NCBI GenBank assembly: GCA_943914465.1
Contig: CALUCD010000001.1
Location: forward strand, 62,001 to 126,000
Direction of reading: 5' to 3'
Length of the DNA stretch: 64,000 nt
Source of the DNA: an uncultured Corynebacterium sp.
Lineage (GTDB): Bacteria > Actinomycetota > Actinomycetes > Mycobacteriales > Mycobacteriaceae
Numbering within the stretch: the stretch's first letter is position 1; every line of letters starts with the position of its first letter. The notes beneath the pieces were generated by a model, which saw nothing but the letters and a program-made list of their open reading frames with translations, searched no databases and had not been told where the DNA came from. A program made the translations under genes and the position numbers. Of the stretch, positions 25,406 through 33,073 are shown one piece after another.

Positions 25406-26983
25406 ATGCTCGCGCCCCCTCCCCCAGACACGCTCATGCGCGAACTTGCAGACGCGTTAGCTGCTGCCTCCTTCACCGCTGGCTCAGTTGCTGACCACCT
25501 TGGTCCTGATGCAACGAACGCCTTGTTCCGCGGTGAACCTGGGGTCGTAGCCGCCGCTACCCGCTCAGGGACCCGCCTTGATGGGTTAATTCGTTTTCTC
25601 CTCCTCCGGATGCCGGCAACGAGGGCGCAGCTGGATGACCTATTCGGGCACAGGCTCGGGCGCTCGCTTGTCGACTCCTCCTTTGTCACCCAATCCAGCC
25701 CGAGTGACTTCGTCGTGAACTTTGACGTCCGCCCCCACGTGATCGCGGGGGTTGACCGGATCATCATCTCGGATCGAGATGCGTCGGTCACCGAGCTCAT
25801 ACCCGAGCATGAGCATGTCTTGGGGGTAGGCGCGGCATCGGTTTCGTTGCTATCCGCCGCGCCGGTCTCACCAGTTTCGCGCGTGCTTGATTTAGGCACC
25901 GGATCTGGAGTCCAGGCAATTGCACAGGCGAACGCAGCCGAGGTGGTTGTCGCCACCGACGTTCACCCGCGTGCTCTTGCGCTTGCCGAGGCAACGTTGG
26001 CAGCTAACCACGTGGATAGTGTCGAGCTGCGCCAGGGCGCGTGGTTTCTGCCGGTTGTCGGCGAACGCTTTGATCGCATCGTGGCGAATCCGCCATTTGT
26101 TGTGGGCTTGCCGAAAATCGGCCACGTTTACCGCGACTCAGGGTTGTCCCTTGATGGCGCCACGGAGTTGGTGGTGTCCCAGGCTGCAGACCACCTCGTA
26201 GATGGCGGCATCGCATGCATCCTCGGAGCGTGGGTGCACACCAGCGAGGCGGCGTGGGCAACGCGCGTTGCCTCCTGGCTGCCGCCGACGGGCGTGAGCG
26301 CCTGGGTGCTTCAGCGCGACGTGGTCGATCCTGGCATGTATGTCTCGACCTGGTTGAAAGACGAGTCAATAGACCCGCGTTCGGATACTGCCCGTCAGCG
26401 CAGCGCCGAGTGGCTGGATTACTTTGCCGAGCACGACGTCAACGCCGTTGGTTTTGGCTGGGTTTTCATACAGTTGACAGGGCAAAGCGCCTCTGAGGTA
26501 ACGGCAGAAGAGCTACGCCATCCTTTCGTCGATCCGCTTGGGCCGGAAGCTGAGGAGTATTTTCTGCGGGCGGCGTGGCTTCGACATCAATCGGAGGAGG
26601 ATATCTTGAACGCAAGCTATCTTATCCGGCCGGGCGTGGCGATAGAAGACGTGCAGCTGGCAGATACTCCCGAAGGAATGGGATTTGTACCCGAAGTGGC
26701 GCGCGTTACCCGTACTGATGGCCCGCGATTTTCGCACCGCATCGATGCAGGGTTCAGAGCAGTTCTTGCGGGCTTGCATCCGGGCGGGCTTTGCCTGCGC
26801 GATGTTGTAGCGCTGTTGGCAGCGTCGCAAAAGATCGCGTCGCTCGAACAGCATCAAGCGTTGGAGACTGAAGTCGCTGCGGCCGTCGTGGATCTCATTC
26901 GGCACGGAATCGTCATTCCTGCAGAGCTCGCCGATCTACAATGCGCACAGCCACCCACCGCTCCCGGAAAGGCGCAACGATGA
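25406..26983 (+). CDS. SAM-dependent methyltransferase (DUF7059 + small-MT domain)
   Basis: A 525-residue class I methyltransferase. The N-terminal ~130 residues form a helical domain of the DUF7059 type. A Rossmann fold follows with motif I VLDLGTGSGVQAIAQA and motif IV VANPPFVVGLP; NPPF-type motifs act on amide or exocyclic amino groups (PrmC/RlmG-like). The last ~180 residues are a C-terminal extension. Substrate unknown. ATG at 25406 with AGAGG about 10 nt upstream; overlaps dtd by 4 nt. Confidence 0.82.
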   Translation: MLAPPPPDTLMRELADALAAASFTAGSVADHLGPDATNALFRGEPGVVAAATRSGTRLDGLIRFLLLRMPATRAQLDDLFGHRLGRSLVDSSFVTQSSPSDFVVNFDVRPHVIAGVDRIIISDRDASVTELIPEHEHVLGVGAASVSLLSAAPVSPVSRVLDLGTGSGVQAIAQANAAEVVVATDVHPRALALAEATLAANHVDSVELRQGAWFLPVVGERFDRIVANPPFVVGLPKIGHVYRDSGLSLDGATELVVSQAADHLVDGGIACILGAWVHTSEAAWATRVASWLPPTGVSAWVLQRDVVDPGMYVSTWLKDESIDPRSDTARQRSAEWLDYFAEHDVNAVGFGWVFIQLTGQSASEVTAEELRHPFVDPLGPEAEEYFLRAAWLRHQSEEDILNASYLIRPGVAIEDVQLADTPEGMGFVPEVARVTRTDGPRFSHRIDAGFRAVLAGLHPGGLCLRDVVALLAASQKIASLEQHQALETEVAAAVVDLIRHGIVIPAELADLQCAQPPTAPGKAQR

Positions 26984-27414
26984 AAGCGGTGCTCACACGC
27001 GTCTCCAGCGCTTCAGTGCGTGTCGACGGTGAGACCGTCGGGGCGATCGACTGCTCCGAAACAGGCGGTGTACTCGCCCTTGTCGGTGTGGGCGCCAACG
27101 ATGACGAAAGCTCCTGGCGGACAATGGCGCGAAAGATTGCTGAACTGAGAATTCTTGAAGGCGAGTTGTCCGTCACAGAAGCCGAGGCACCCGTTCTCCT
27201 GGTGAGTCAGTTCACGCTGATGGGCGAAACCGGGAAGGGAAGACGCCCCTCCTGGTCGCTCGCCGCGCACCGGGACATCGCCGAGCCCGTACTGGAGATG
27301 CTCGCCGCCGAACTCCGAGAACGGGGTGTAACGGTAAAAGAGGGCCGATTCGGCGCGCACATGCGGGTGACCAGTGTAAACGAAGGGCCGTTTACGGTCA
27401 TCGTTGAAACGTAG
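26980..27414 (+). CDS. dtd: D-aminoacyl-tRNA deacylase
   Basis: A 144-residue homodimeric editing enzyme that removes D-amino acids (and Gly) from mischarged tRNAs. The two active-site motifs are SQFTL and NEGPFT, the latter the Gly-cisPro loop that enforces chirality (usually GPVT, here GPFT). The ATG overlaps the methyltransferase stop (ATGA), with GGAAAGG upstream. Start chosen for the conserved MKAVLTRV N-terminus. Confidence 0.93.
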   Translation: MKAVLTRVSSASVRVDGETVGAIDCSETGGVLALVGVGANDDESSWRTMARKIAELRILEGELSVTEAEAPVLLVSQFTLMGETGKGRRPSWSLAAHRDIAEPVLEMLAAELRERGVTVKEGRFGAHMRVTSVNEGPFTVIVET

Positions 27415-27430
27415 CAACAATTGACGGCGC

Positions 27431-27446
27431 TGTGATGAAATTCACA
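27431..27446. promoter_or_regulatory. GlxR (CRP-type) operator upstream of sigB
   Basis: TGTGA-TGAAAT-TCACA matches the GlxR consensus TGTGAN6TCACA at all ten specified positions. It lies 145 nt before the sigB start codon and 17 nt after the dtd stop. Confidence 0.7.
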
Positions 27447-27520
27447 TAACTCTTCTACCAGCGGAAACCTTACCGATCAGTGCATAGCAATACCGCCACC
27501 GCGCCGCCAACCAAAATCTG

Positions 27521-27546
27521 GGAACAAAGCGGATCTATGGCCCGTT
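27521..27546 (+). promoter_or_regulatory. ECF-type (SigH-like) promoter of sigB
   Basis: GGAAC, a 17-nt spacer and CGTT fit the corynebacterial SigH consensus (GGAA/CGTT, 16-18 nt). The leader to the sigB ATG would be about 38 nt, including GGAGG. Confidence 0.6.
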
Positions 27547-27590
27547 GATCGGATGGATTCAACGGTTGTATATCGAGGAGGCAGCTTTAC

Positions 27591-28583
27591 ATGACTCGGC
27601 CCGATCATGCCAGCACCGCGGAGATGGAGGAAGTTGACCGCGGCAGCCGCCGCAATCAGACCAACGACAATCCGTCTGCGGACCTGGTTCGCGTATACCT
27701 CAACGGGATTGGCAAAACTGCGCTCCTCGGCGCTGAAGAGGAAGTCGAACTTGCTCAGCAGATCGAAGTCGGATTATACGCACAACACCTGCTCGATAAC
27801 CCCGAGGTTGAACTCACCCGCGCAATGAAGCGGGACTTGAAGATCCTGGCGAAACAGGGCCGTAAAGCCCGCGCTCACCTACTCGAGGCAAATTTGCGCC
27901 TCGTGGTATCGCTGGCAAAGCGCTACACCGGCCGCGGCATGCCATTGCTCGACCTGATCCAGGAAGGCAATCTTGGTTTGATCCGCGCAATGGAGAAGTT
28001 TGACTACGCCAAGGGCTTTAAGTTCTCCACCTACGCAACGTGGTGGATCCGGCAAGCGATCACCCGTGGGATGGCCGATCAATCACGAACGATTCGCCTT
28101 CCTGTCCACCTGGTTGAACAGGTCAATAAGCTCTCGCGGATCCGCCGAGAGATGTACCAATCTCTTGGCCGCGAACCCACCAATGATGAATTGGCTGAAG
28201 AATCGGGCATTGCAGAGTCCAAGATCGAGATGCTACTGCGCCAGTCCCGTGATCCAGTCAGCCTTGATATGCCGGTTGGCGCAGACGAGGAAGCACCGTT
28301 AGGCGACTTCATCGAGGACGCTGAGGCGACCGATGCGGAAGACGCTGTCGTGTCCACGTTGCGTCATGATGACATTGAAGACATCATCAACGGCCTCGAG
28401 CAGCGTGAACAGGACGTCATTCGCCTCCGCTACGGACTGACCGACGGCGTTCCCCGCACGCTTGATCAGATCGGCCGCCAGTTCGGGCTTTCTCGCGAGC
28501 GCGTGCGCCAAATTGAGCGTGAAGTCATGGCAAAGTTGCGTGCCGGTGAGCGCGCCGATCGGTTGCGCGACTACGCCCTGTAA
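27591..28583 (+). CDS. sigB: Principal-like sigma factor SigB
   Basis: A 330-residue group 2 sigma-70 lacking the long N-terminal extension of SigA. Region 1.2 (VRVYLNGIGKTALLGAEEEV), region 2 with FDYAKGFKFSTYATWWIRQ, region 3, and region 4 with QIGRQFGLSRERVRQIE are intact, so it should read the same class of -10 promoters as SigA. In C. glutamicum it serves transition phase and stress. ATG with GGAGG upstream. Followed by a strong hairpin and dtxR. Confidence 0.95.
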   Translation: MTRPDHASTAEMEEVDRGSRRNQTNDNPSADLVRVYLNGIGKTALLGAEEEVELAQQIEVGLYAQHLLDNPEVELTRAMKRDLKILAKQGRKARAHLLEANLRLVVSLAKRYTGRGMPLLDLIQEGNLGLIRAMEKFDYAKGFKFSTYATWWIRQAITRGMADQSRTIRLPVHLVEQVNKLSRIRREMYQSLGREPTNDELAEESGIAESKIEMLLRQSRDPVSLDMPVGADEEAPLGDFIEDAEATDAEDAVVSTLRHDDIEDIINGLEQREQDVIRLRYGLTDGVPRTLDQIGRQFGLSRERVRQIEREVMAKLRAGERADRLRDYAL

Positions 28584-28603
28584 TTTGAGCGCGGATAGAA
28601 CGC

Positions 28604-28629
28604 AGACCCCGGTGGGCACACCGGGGTCT
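28604..28629 (+). terminator. Intrinsic terminator-like hairpin after sigB
   Basis: Perfect 11-bp stem AGACCCCGGTG/CACCGGGGTCT with loop GGCA, 20 nt after the sigB stop, followed by only a short CTTG. It separates sigB from dtxR. Confidence 0.75.
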
Positions 28630-28675
28630 CTTGCTGACCGCTGTCTCTTTCTGATCGTTGCAGTGGTCGCTGCGT

Positions 28676-28681
28676 TAAAGT
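28676..28681 (+). promoter_or_regulatory. Candidate -10 of dtxR
   Basis: TAAAGT in the sigB-dtxR gap gives a leader of about 100 nt. No DtxR-box (TTAGGTTAG-type palindrome) is seen nearby. Confidence 0.4.
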
Positions 28682-28787
28682 AGACCCTGTTCAGTTCAGC
28701 TGGCTGTATGTGATGTACGACCGAGATATCGCTGACCACCCTGGGAGCGGTTGATGAACCAAGCAAGAAGTGAGAGGTAAGCCTGAC

Positions 28788-29486
28788 ATGCGAGATCTGG
28801 TTGATACAACCGAGATGTACCTTCGCACCGTCTACGAGCTTGAAGAGGAGGGCATTACCCCGCTTCGCGCGCGTATCGCCGAGCGTTTAGCGCAATCCGG
28901 ACCTACCGTCTCCCAAACCGTGGCGCGAATGGAGCGCGATGATCTGATTGTCGTCGAACGTGACCGCTCCCTATCGCTGACCCCGCGGGGGCGGGAACTC
29001 GCCACGGCGGTCATGCGTAAACACCGCCTCGCGGAGCGATTGCTCACCGATATTCTCAAGCTTGATATCGATCAAGTTCATGACGAGGCATGCCGGTGGG
29101 AGCACGTCATGAGCGACGAGGTAGAACGCCGAGTTGTCGCCGTTTTGGATGATGCGTCCCGGTCCCCATTCGGGAACCCGATACCATCGCTCGATCAGAT
29201 CGGGGCACAAGGAGCCGCAGCCGGGCAAGACGGGGACCGCGCAATCGATCTGAAACTCGATAGCCCGACAGAAGTCACTGTTGTACAAATCAGTGAGATC
29301 TTGCAGCAGGGTACGGAATCACAGGACCCGGTGATCACTCTTGGCCCATTGGTGGGCCAAACCGTAGTCCTTACCCCCCTCGACGATGGCGGAGTTACTG
29401 TCACCACAGCCGATGGCGACAGTGTGCGGCTCGCGCCCGATTACGCTCATGCCCTGAGGGTCAGTGTGGCCAACGAGAACGAATAG
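28788..29486 (+). CDS. dtxR: Iron-dependent repressor DtxR
   Basis: A 232-residue metalloregulator that binds Fe(II) and represses iron uptake, while controlling heme and storage genes. With the ATG at 28788 the residue numbers match C. diphtheriae DtxR exactly: primary site M10, C102, E105, H106; ancillary site H79, E83, H98. The HTH is around SGPTVSQTVARME, and a C-terminal SH3-like domain follows a Pro/Gly linker. AGAGG lies 9 nt upstream; a start 6 codons earlier lacks a site. galE follows after 13 nt. Confidence 0.97.
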   Translation: MRDLVDTTEMYLRTVYELEEEGITPLRARIAERLAQSGPTVSQTVARMERDDLIVVERDRSLSLTPRGRELATAVMRKHRLAERLLTDILKLDIDQVHDEACRWEHVMSDEVERRVVAVLDDASRSPFGNPIPSLDQIGAQGAAAGQDGDRAIDLKLDSPTEVTVVQISEILQQGTESQDPVITLGPLVGQTVVLTPLDDGGVTVTTADGDSVRLAPDYAHALRVSVANENE

Positions 29487-29499
29487 ATAAGCGGGAAAG

Positions 29500-30480
29500 A
29501 TGAAACTGATTGTTACTGGCGGGGCAGGTTACGTTGGCAGCGTGTGTGCTGCGGCGTTGATCGAATCGGGCCATGAAGTCGTCATCATTGATGACTTCAG
29601 CACCGGTAATCGCGACAGCGTCCCCGAAGGCGCGACGCTTGTAGAGGGCGAGCTCACCGATGTACTCGATGATGTGCTCGGCGCAGACGACTACGACGGC
29701 ATCGTTCACTTCGCCGCCCGATCGCTTGTCGGAGAATCCATGGAAGAACCCGCCGGTTACTGGCACGGCAACCTTGGGGTATCCCTGCATCTGCTCGATT
29801 GCATGCGCGCGCACGGGGTCAATTCGTTGGTGTTTTCCTCAACCGCGGCTACGTATGGCGAGCCGGAGTCAGTTCCCATCCTCGAGACTGACTCGACGAA
29901 CCCCACAAACCCGTACGGTGCAACAAAGCTTGCCATTGACTATGCGATAACCTCCTACTGTGCGGCGTACGGAATCGGCGCGACAAGCTTGCGTTACTTT
30001 AACGTTGCGGGTGCTCACGGGCACATCGGAGAAAACCACAAAACAGAAACGCACCTTATCCCTCTGGTGCTCCACGTGGCGATGGGCTATCGCGACAAAA
30101 TCATGATTTTCGGTGATGACTGGCCAACGAAGGACGGCACGTGTGTTCGCGACTATATTCACGTCCGCGACCTCGCCGACGCGCATATTCTGGCACTTGA
30201 GGCCAACATCGCAGGCAACCATAAGATCTTCAACCTTGGCTCCGGTGACGGCTACACGGTTCGCGAGGTCATCGAGATGTGCCGAGAAGTCACCGGTCAC
30301 CCCATTCCGGCCGAGGTCGCGCCCCGCAGAGCTGGGGATCCAGCGGTCCTTGTTGCGTCATCGGACAAGATCAAACAGGAGCTTGGGTGGGACCCATCCC
30401 GCACCTCGCTCAGACGCATCGTCGACGACGCGTGGGCCTACACGCAGCAACTCGGCGACAGATCTCACGCCGCCAAGTAA
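29500..30480 (+). CDS. galE: UDP-glucose 4-epimerase
   Basis: A short-chain dehydrogenase/epimerase of 326 residues interconverting UDP-glucose and UDP-galactose, the source of galactan in arabinogalactan. NAD-binding GGAGYVGS is at residues 7-14, the catalytic Ser is in SSTAATYG, and the YGATKLAID segment carries the Tyr-xxx-Lys pair. Same strand and only 13 nt from dtxR, as in relatives, so cotranscription is likely. Confidence 0.94.
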   Translation: MKLIVTGGAGYVGSVCAAALIESGHEVVIIDDFSTGNRDSVPEGATLVEGELTDVLDDVLGADDYDGIVHFAARSLVGESMEEPAGYWHGNLGVSLHLLDCMRAHGVNSLVFSSTAATYGEPESVPILETDSTNPTNPYGATKLAIDYAITSYCAAYGIGATSLRYFNVAGAHGHIGENHKTETHLIPLVLHVAMGYRDKIMIFGDDWPTKDGTCVRDYIHVRDLADAHILALEANIAGNHKIFNLGSGDGYTVREVIEMCREVTGHPIPAEVAPRRAGDPAVLVASSDKIKQELGWDPSRTSLRRIVDDAWAYTQQLGDRSHAAK

Positions 30481-30513
30481 GGGGACGGGAATTTCGTCTT
30501 CTCCCCTGCTTAC
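30477..30513 (+). terminator. Imperfect hairpin after galE
   Basis: GTAAGGGGA pairs with TCCCC-TG-CTTAC, with a 2-nt bulge, overlapping the galE stop and ending just before the convergent DUF4192 stop. Confidence 0.4.
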
Positions 30514-30516
30514 GGG

Positions 30517-31641
30517 TTAAACCGCGAGATCACCCCACACCTCATCACAGCCAGCGAGCGCGCTGTCGAGAATCTTTTCATGCGCACCCATCCGCAGCAG
30601 CTGATGGAGGATATCGGATAACGAGTGCTCAGGCATCGCCTCCTGGGCTGCGTCAATCGCCGCCTGCGCCCAGGATGTCAACCGGAGTCGCACCGCAATG
30701 ACACCCCACAAGCTCAATGCGTTGGCTCGAATCTCCCCATCGAAACTGCGCGCGATGGCGAGTAGCACTGACGCGGCCGACCTCGGATTGCAAATCGCGG
30801 TTTGAAACAGACAATCGCGCAAAAGCGGTTGTGACAACACTGCCACGACTGTCTCCAAATCTACGGCGTTACCTACGACTTCTGCCGGTCGTGCCCATTT
30901 ACCGGACCCGACGAACGGTAGCTCAGGTGCCTGGACGAGTACAGCGCAGGCACGACTCACTTCAGCTCGGACCGTATCCGGCGTCACTGCAAGTTGTTGC
31001 ACAAGGCGCTTGCCGCGACGTCGCGCCCTCGTTGCCTCTGGGTGCGTTGCCCGACCTTCACCCGGCTTAAAACAATCAAAAAAGCTTCGCGTGTCATCTT
31101 TATCTAGCTCCGGCAAGGCCCCTTGAGCGATAAGTGGCTCCATGGTGGGCTGGGTGATGATCGAGGACACCGTTCCGCTGAGCAAATCACGCGAGAGCCC
31201 GGCTTGAGCGATTTCTGATGCAGCTGGGCCGAACAGCAGGCAGTACGGCGTACCAGCAGCGATCTCGGAAACATGCCAGCATGCGTCGACGACTGCTTTC
31301 CCTCTGATGTCGGTCGCTGTGTACAGGGCCTTGACTGCGTCACGTACCAGCATGGAGTCTGGAATCCGGCTTACTACCAGGCCGAGGTGTGCGAGAGCTG
31401 GGCCTGCTGGTGCCATGCTGGCCATTGCTGCAACCTGCTCAGCATCGCCAACATCAGTGCGCAAAACCTGCCCGATACACGCCGCGCCGACATGTTCATC
31501 TAGCTCCAGGGTGACAACGATAGCCGATTCTTGGGGGAAGTAGCCAAGTAGCCCGGGGATTGAGGCGATGAAGTCGCCGGTTCCTGAGAGTGTGTAGTCG
31601 GTCGGGATGTTCTGCCACGGTGGCTGTGGTGTGTAAGTCAT
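30517..31641 (-). CDS. DUF4192 family protein
   Basis: A 374-residue protein of the DUF4192 family (compare Rv2712c). The opening IPGLLGYFPQESAIVV is the family hallmark; further segments are AVKALYTATDIRGK and a C-terminal helical region ending SDILHQLLRMG. No membrane segment or catalytic motif. I start at the ATG at 31641, with GGGGAG about 10 nt upstream; a start 23 codons earlier adds an unconserved Cys-rich stretch. Function unknown. Confidence 0.8.
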   Translation of the reverse strand: MTYTPQPPWQNIPTDYTLSGTGDFIASIPGLLGYFPQESAIVVTLELDEHVGAACIGQVLRTDVGDAEQVAAMASMAPAGPALAHLGLVVSRIPDSMLVRDAVKALYTATDIRGKAVVDACWHVSEIAAGTPYCLLFGPAASEIAQAGLSRDLLSGTVSSIITQPTMEPLIAQGALPELDKDDTRSFFDCFKPGEGRATHPEATRARRRGKRLVQQLAVTPDTVRAEVSRACAVLVQAPELPFVGSGKWARPAEVVGNAVDLETVVAVLSQPLLRDCLFQTAICNPRSAASVLLAIARSFDGEIRANALSLWGVIAVRLRLTSWAQAAIDAAQEAMPEHSLSDILHQLLRMGAHEKILDSALAGCDEVWGDLAV

Positions 31642-31958
31642 GTGTATTGGACTCCCCTTTTGCGCGTCCGGTTCCCGGCACGTTGTGACATGCGGACAAA
31701 GAATGCACAAAATGCGCCCTAATGGTCATCCGTTTTGATGTGCTGTGGAAAACAGGCGTGCGGCATTGGTGCAAACTGACCATCTGATGCACAATGACTA
31801 GTTCACCCGCGTGCTCGCAGGCTCCAATTGGAATCGGGCGCGATGTGGGAATGTATCGGCGGCTTACACCGTTGTCAGAATAGAATGCGCAAGTAAGAGC
31901 GCTTGCCACGCGCCAGAACTGCGTGACACGTGATTCGTCATGAACCAGGAGGAATACC
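31642..31958. other. 317-nt intergenic region between DUF4192 and PAC2 genes
   Basis: Divergent spacer, lower in GC than its flanks. No coding frame is convincing. It must contain both promoters; the clearest element is TAGAAT at 31881-31886 toward the PAC2 gene. No recognised operator or RNA motif was found. Confidence 0.5.
31881..31886 (+). promoter_or_regulatory. Candidate -10 of the PAC2 gene
   Basis: TAGAAT gives a leader of about 66 nt ending with AGGAGG before ATG 31959. Confidence 0.45.
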
Positions 31959-33041
31959 ATGTCGGACGAACGCCGCATGTACGAGCTTGAGTATCCCTCG
32001 CCCAATGTCGGCGAAGGGTCTCCCGCCGGCCCCACTCTCATCATCGCAATGCAGGGGTATGCTGACGCCGGCCACGCCGTCGAAGGCAGCGCTGAGCACC
32101 TCAAGGCTGCGTTGGAGTCGCGCACCGTAGCAACATTCAACAACGATGAGCTCATTGATTACCGCTCGCGTCGTCCAGTTGTCACTCTTAGCCAACACGA
32201 GATTTCGCATATCGAGGACCTCGAGCTGGATATGCGCGTGCTGCGTGACACTGCTGGCACACCGTTTTTACTGCTGTCAGGGCCGGAACCCGATCTCAGA
32301 TGGGAGGCCTTCAGCGAAGCGGTGGCGGACTTAGTCGAACGCTTCGGTGTGAGCGAAACCATCTGCCTCTACGCAGCTCCGATGGGCGCCCCGCATACTC
32401 GCCCCCTCGTTGTCTCTGCCCACGGCAACGACCGGAACTTAGTAGGGACAATGTTCACCTTTGACGGGCTTGTGACCATCCCCGGCTCGGCCGCGATACT
32501 CATCGAGCGCGAGCTGCATCGACGCGGGCGCTCTGTGGCTGGCTTCACGGCCCACGTGCCGCACTACGTTGCGTCCTCGCCCTACCCCCACGCGACATTC
32601 CAGCTGCTGCAGTCAGTCGAAGATACGTCTGATCTGAAATTTCCGTTGCGCTCACTGGAACGTGACATGGCAAAAGTCTCACGCCAGCTCGCCGAACAGA
32701 CCGCGGCATCGGAAGAAATCAGCCATGTCGTCCAGGCGCTTGAACAACACTATGACTCCGAAATGGAGGAATACCGCGAGCGAAACCCAAGCGCAATGAT
32801 GCCAGGTGAGGCGCAAGTGCCATCCGGCGAAGAGATCAGCGAAGCATTTGAGAATTTCCTCGCAGCGATCGAGGATCGAGATCGTGACCAGGCTGGATCC
32901 CAAGAGCTGCCGCTCGCAGACGAGCAGCAGCGTCTGAAGGATCATTATTTTCTCGACCCGACTGCGGACGATGATCAAAGCGCCAGCCCCGAAGCCACAT
33001 CGGACGGGACGTCCGAGAACCCTACGGATGACGACGAATAG
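31959..33041 (+). CDS. PAC2-family protein
   Basis: A 360-residue protein of the PAC2 (proteasome assembly chaperone 2-like) family (compare Rv2714). The domain spans about residues 22-280: LIIAMQGYADAGHAVEGS, DYRSRRPVV, LLLSGPEPDLRWEAF, GAPMGAPHTRP-like and GFTAHVPHYVASSPYP. The last ~90 residues are acidic and probably disordered. Function in bacteria without proven proteasome is unknown. Strong AGGAGG site. Ends 32 nt before the helicase. Confidence 0.85.
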   Translation: MSDERRMYELEYPSPNVGEGSPAGPTLIIAMQGYADAGHAVEGSAEHLKAALESRTVATFNNDELIDYRSRRPVVTLSQHEISHIEDLELDMRVLRDTAGTPFLLLSGPEPDLRWEAFSEAVADLVERFGVSETICLYAAPMGAPHTRPLVVSAHGNDRNLVGTMFTFDGLVTIPGSAAILIERELHRRGRSVAGFTAHVPHYVASSPYPHATFQLLQSVEDTSDLKFPLRSLERDMAKVSRQLAEQTAASEEISHVVQALEQHYDSEMEEYRERNPSAMMPGEAQVPSGEEISEAFENFLAAIEDRDRDQAGSQELPLADEQQRLKDHYFLDPTADDDQSASPEATSDGTSENPTDDDE

Positions 33042-33060
33042 TCTCCGGAACTAACTCGGC

Positions 33061-33066
33061 TACCGT
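33061..33066 (+). promoter_or_regulatory. -10 element for leaderless helicase mRNA
   Basis: TACCGT ends 8 nt before the GTG at 33074. Confidence 0.4.
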
Positions 33067-33073
33067 GGCAGGG

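Noticed and set aside
31681..31700. TGTGACATGCGGACAA as a possible GlxR site
   Set aside because: The right half lacks TCACA, so only half of the palindrome is present.
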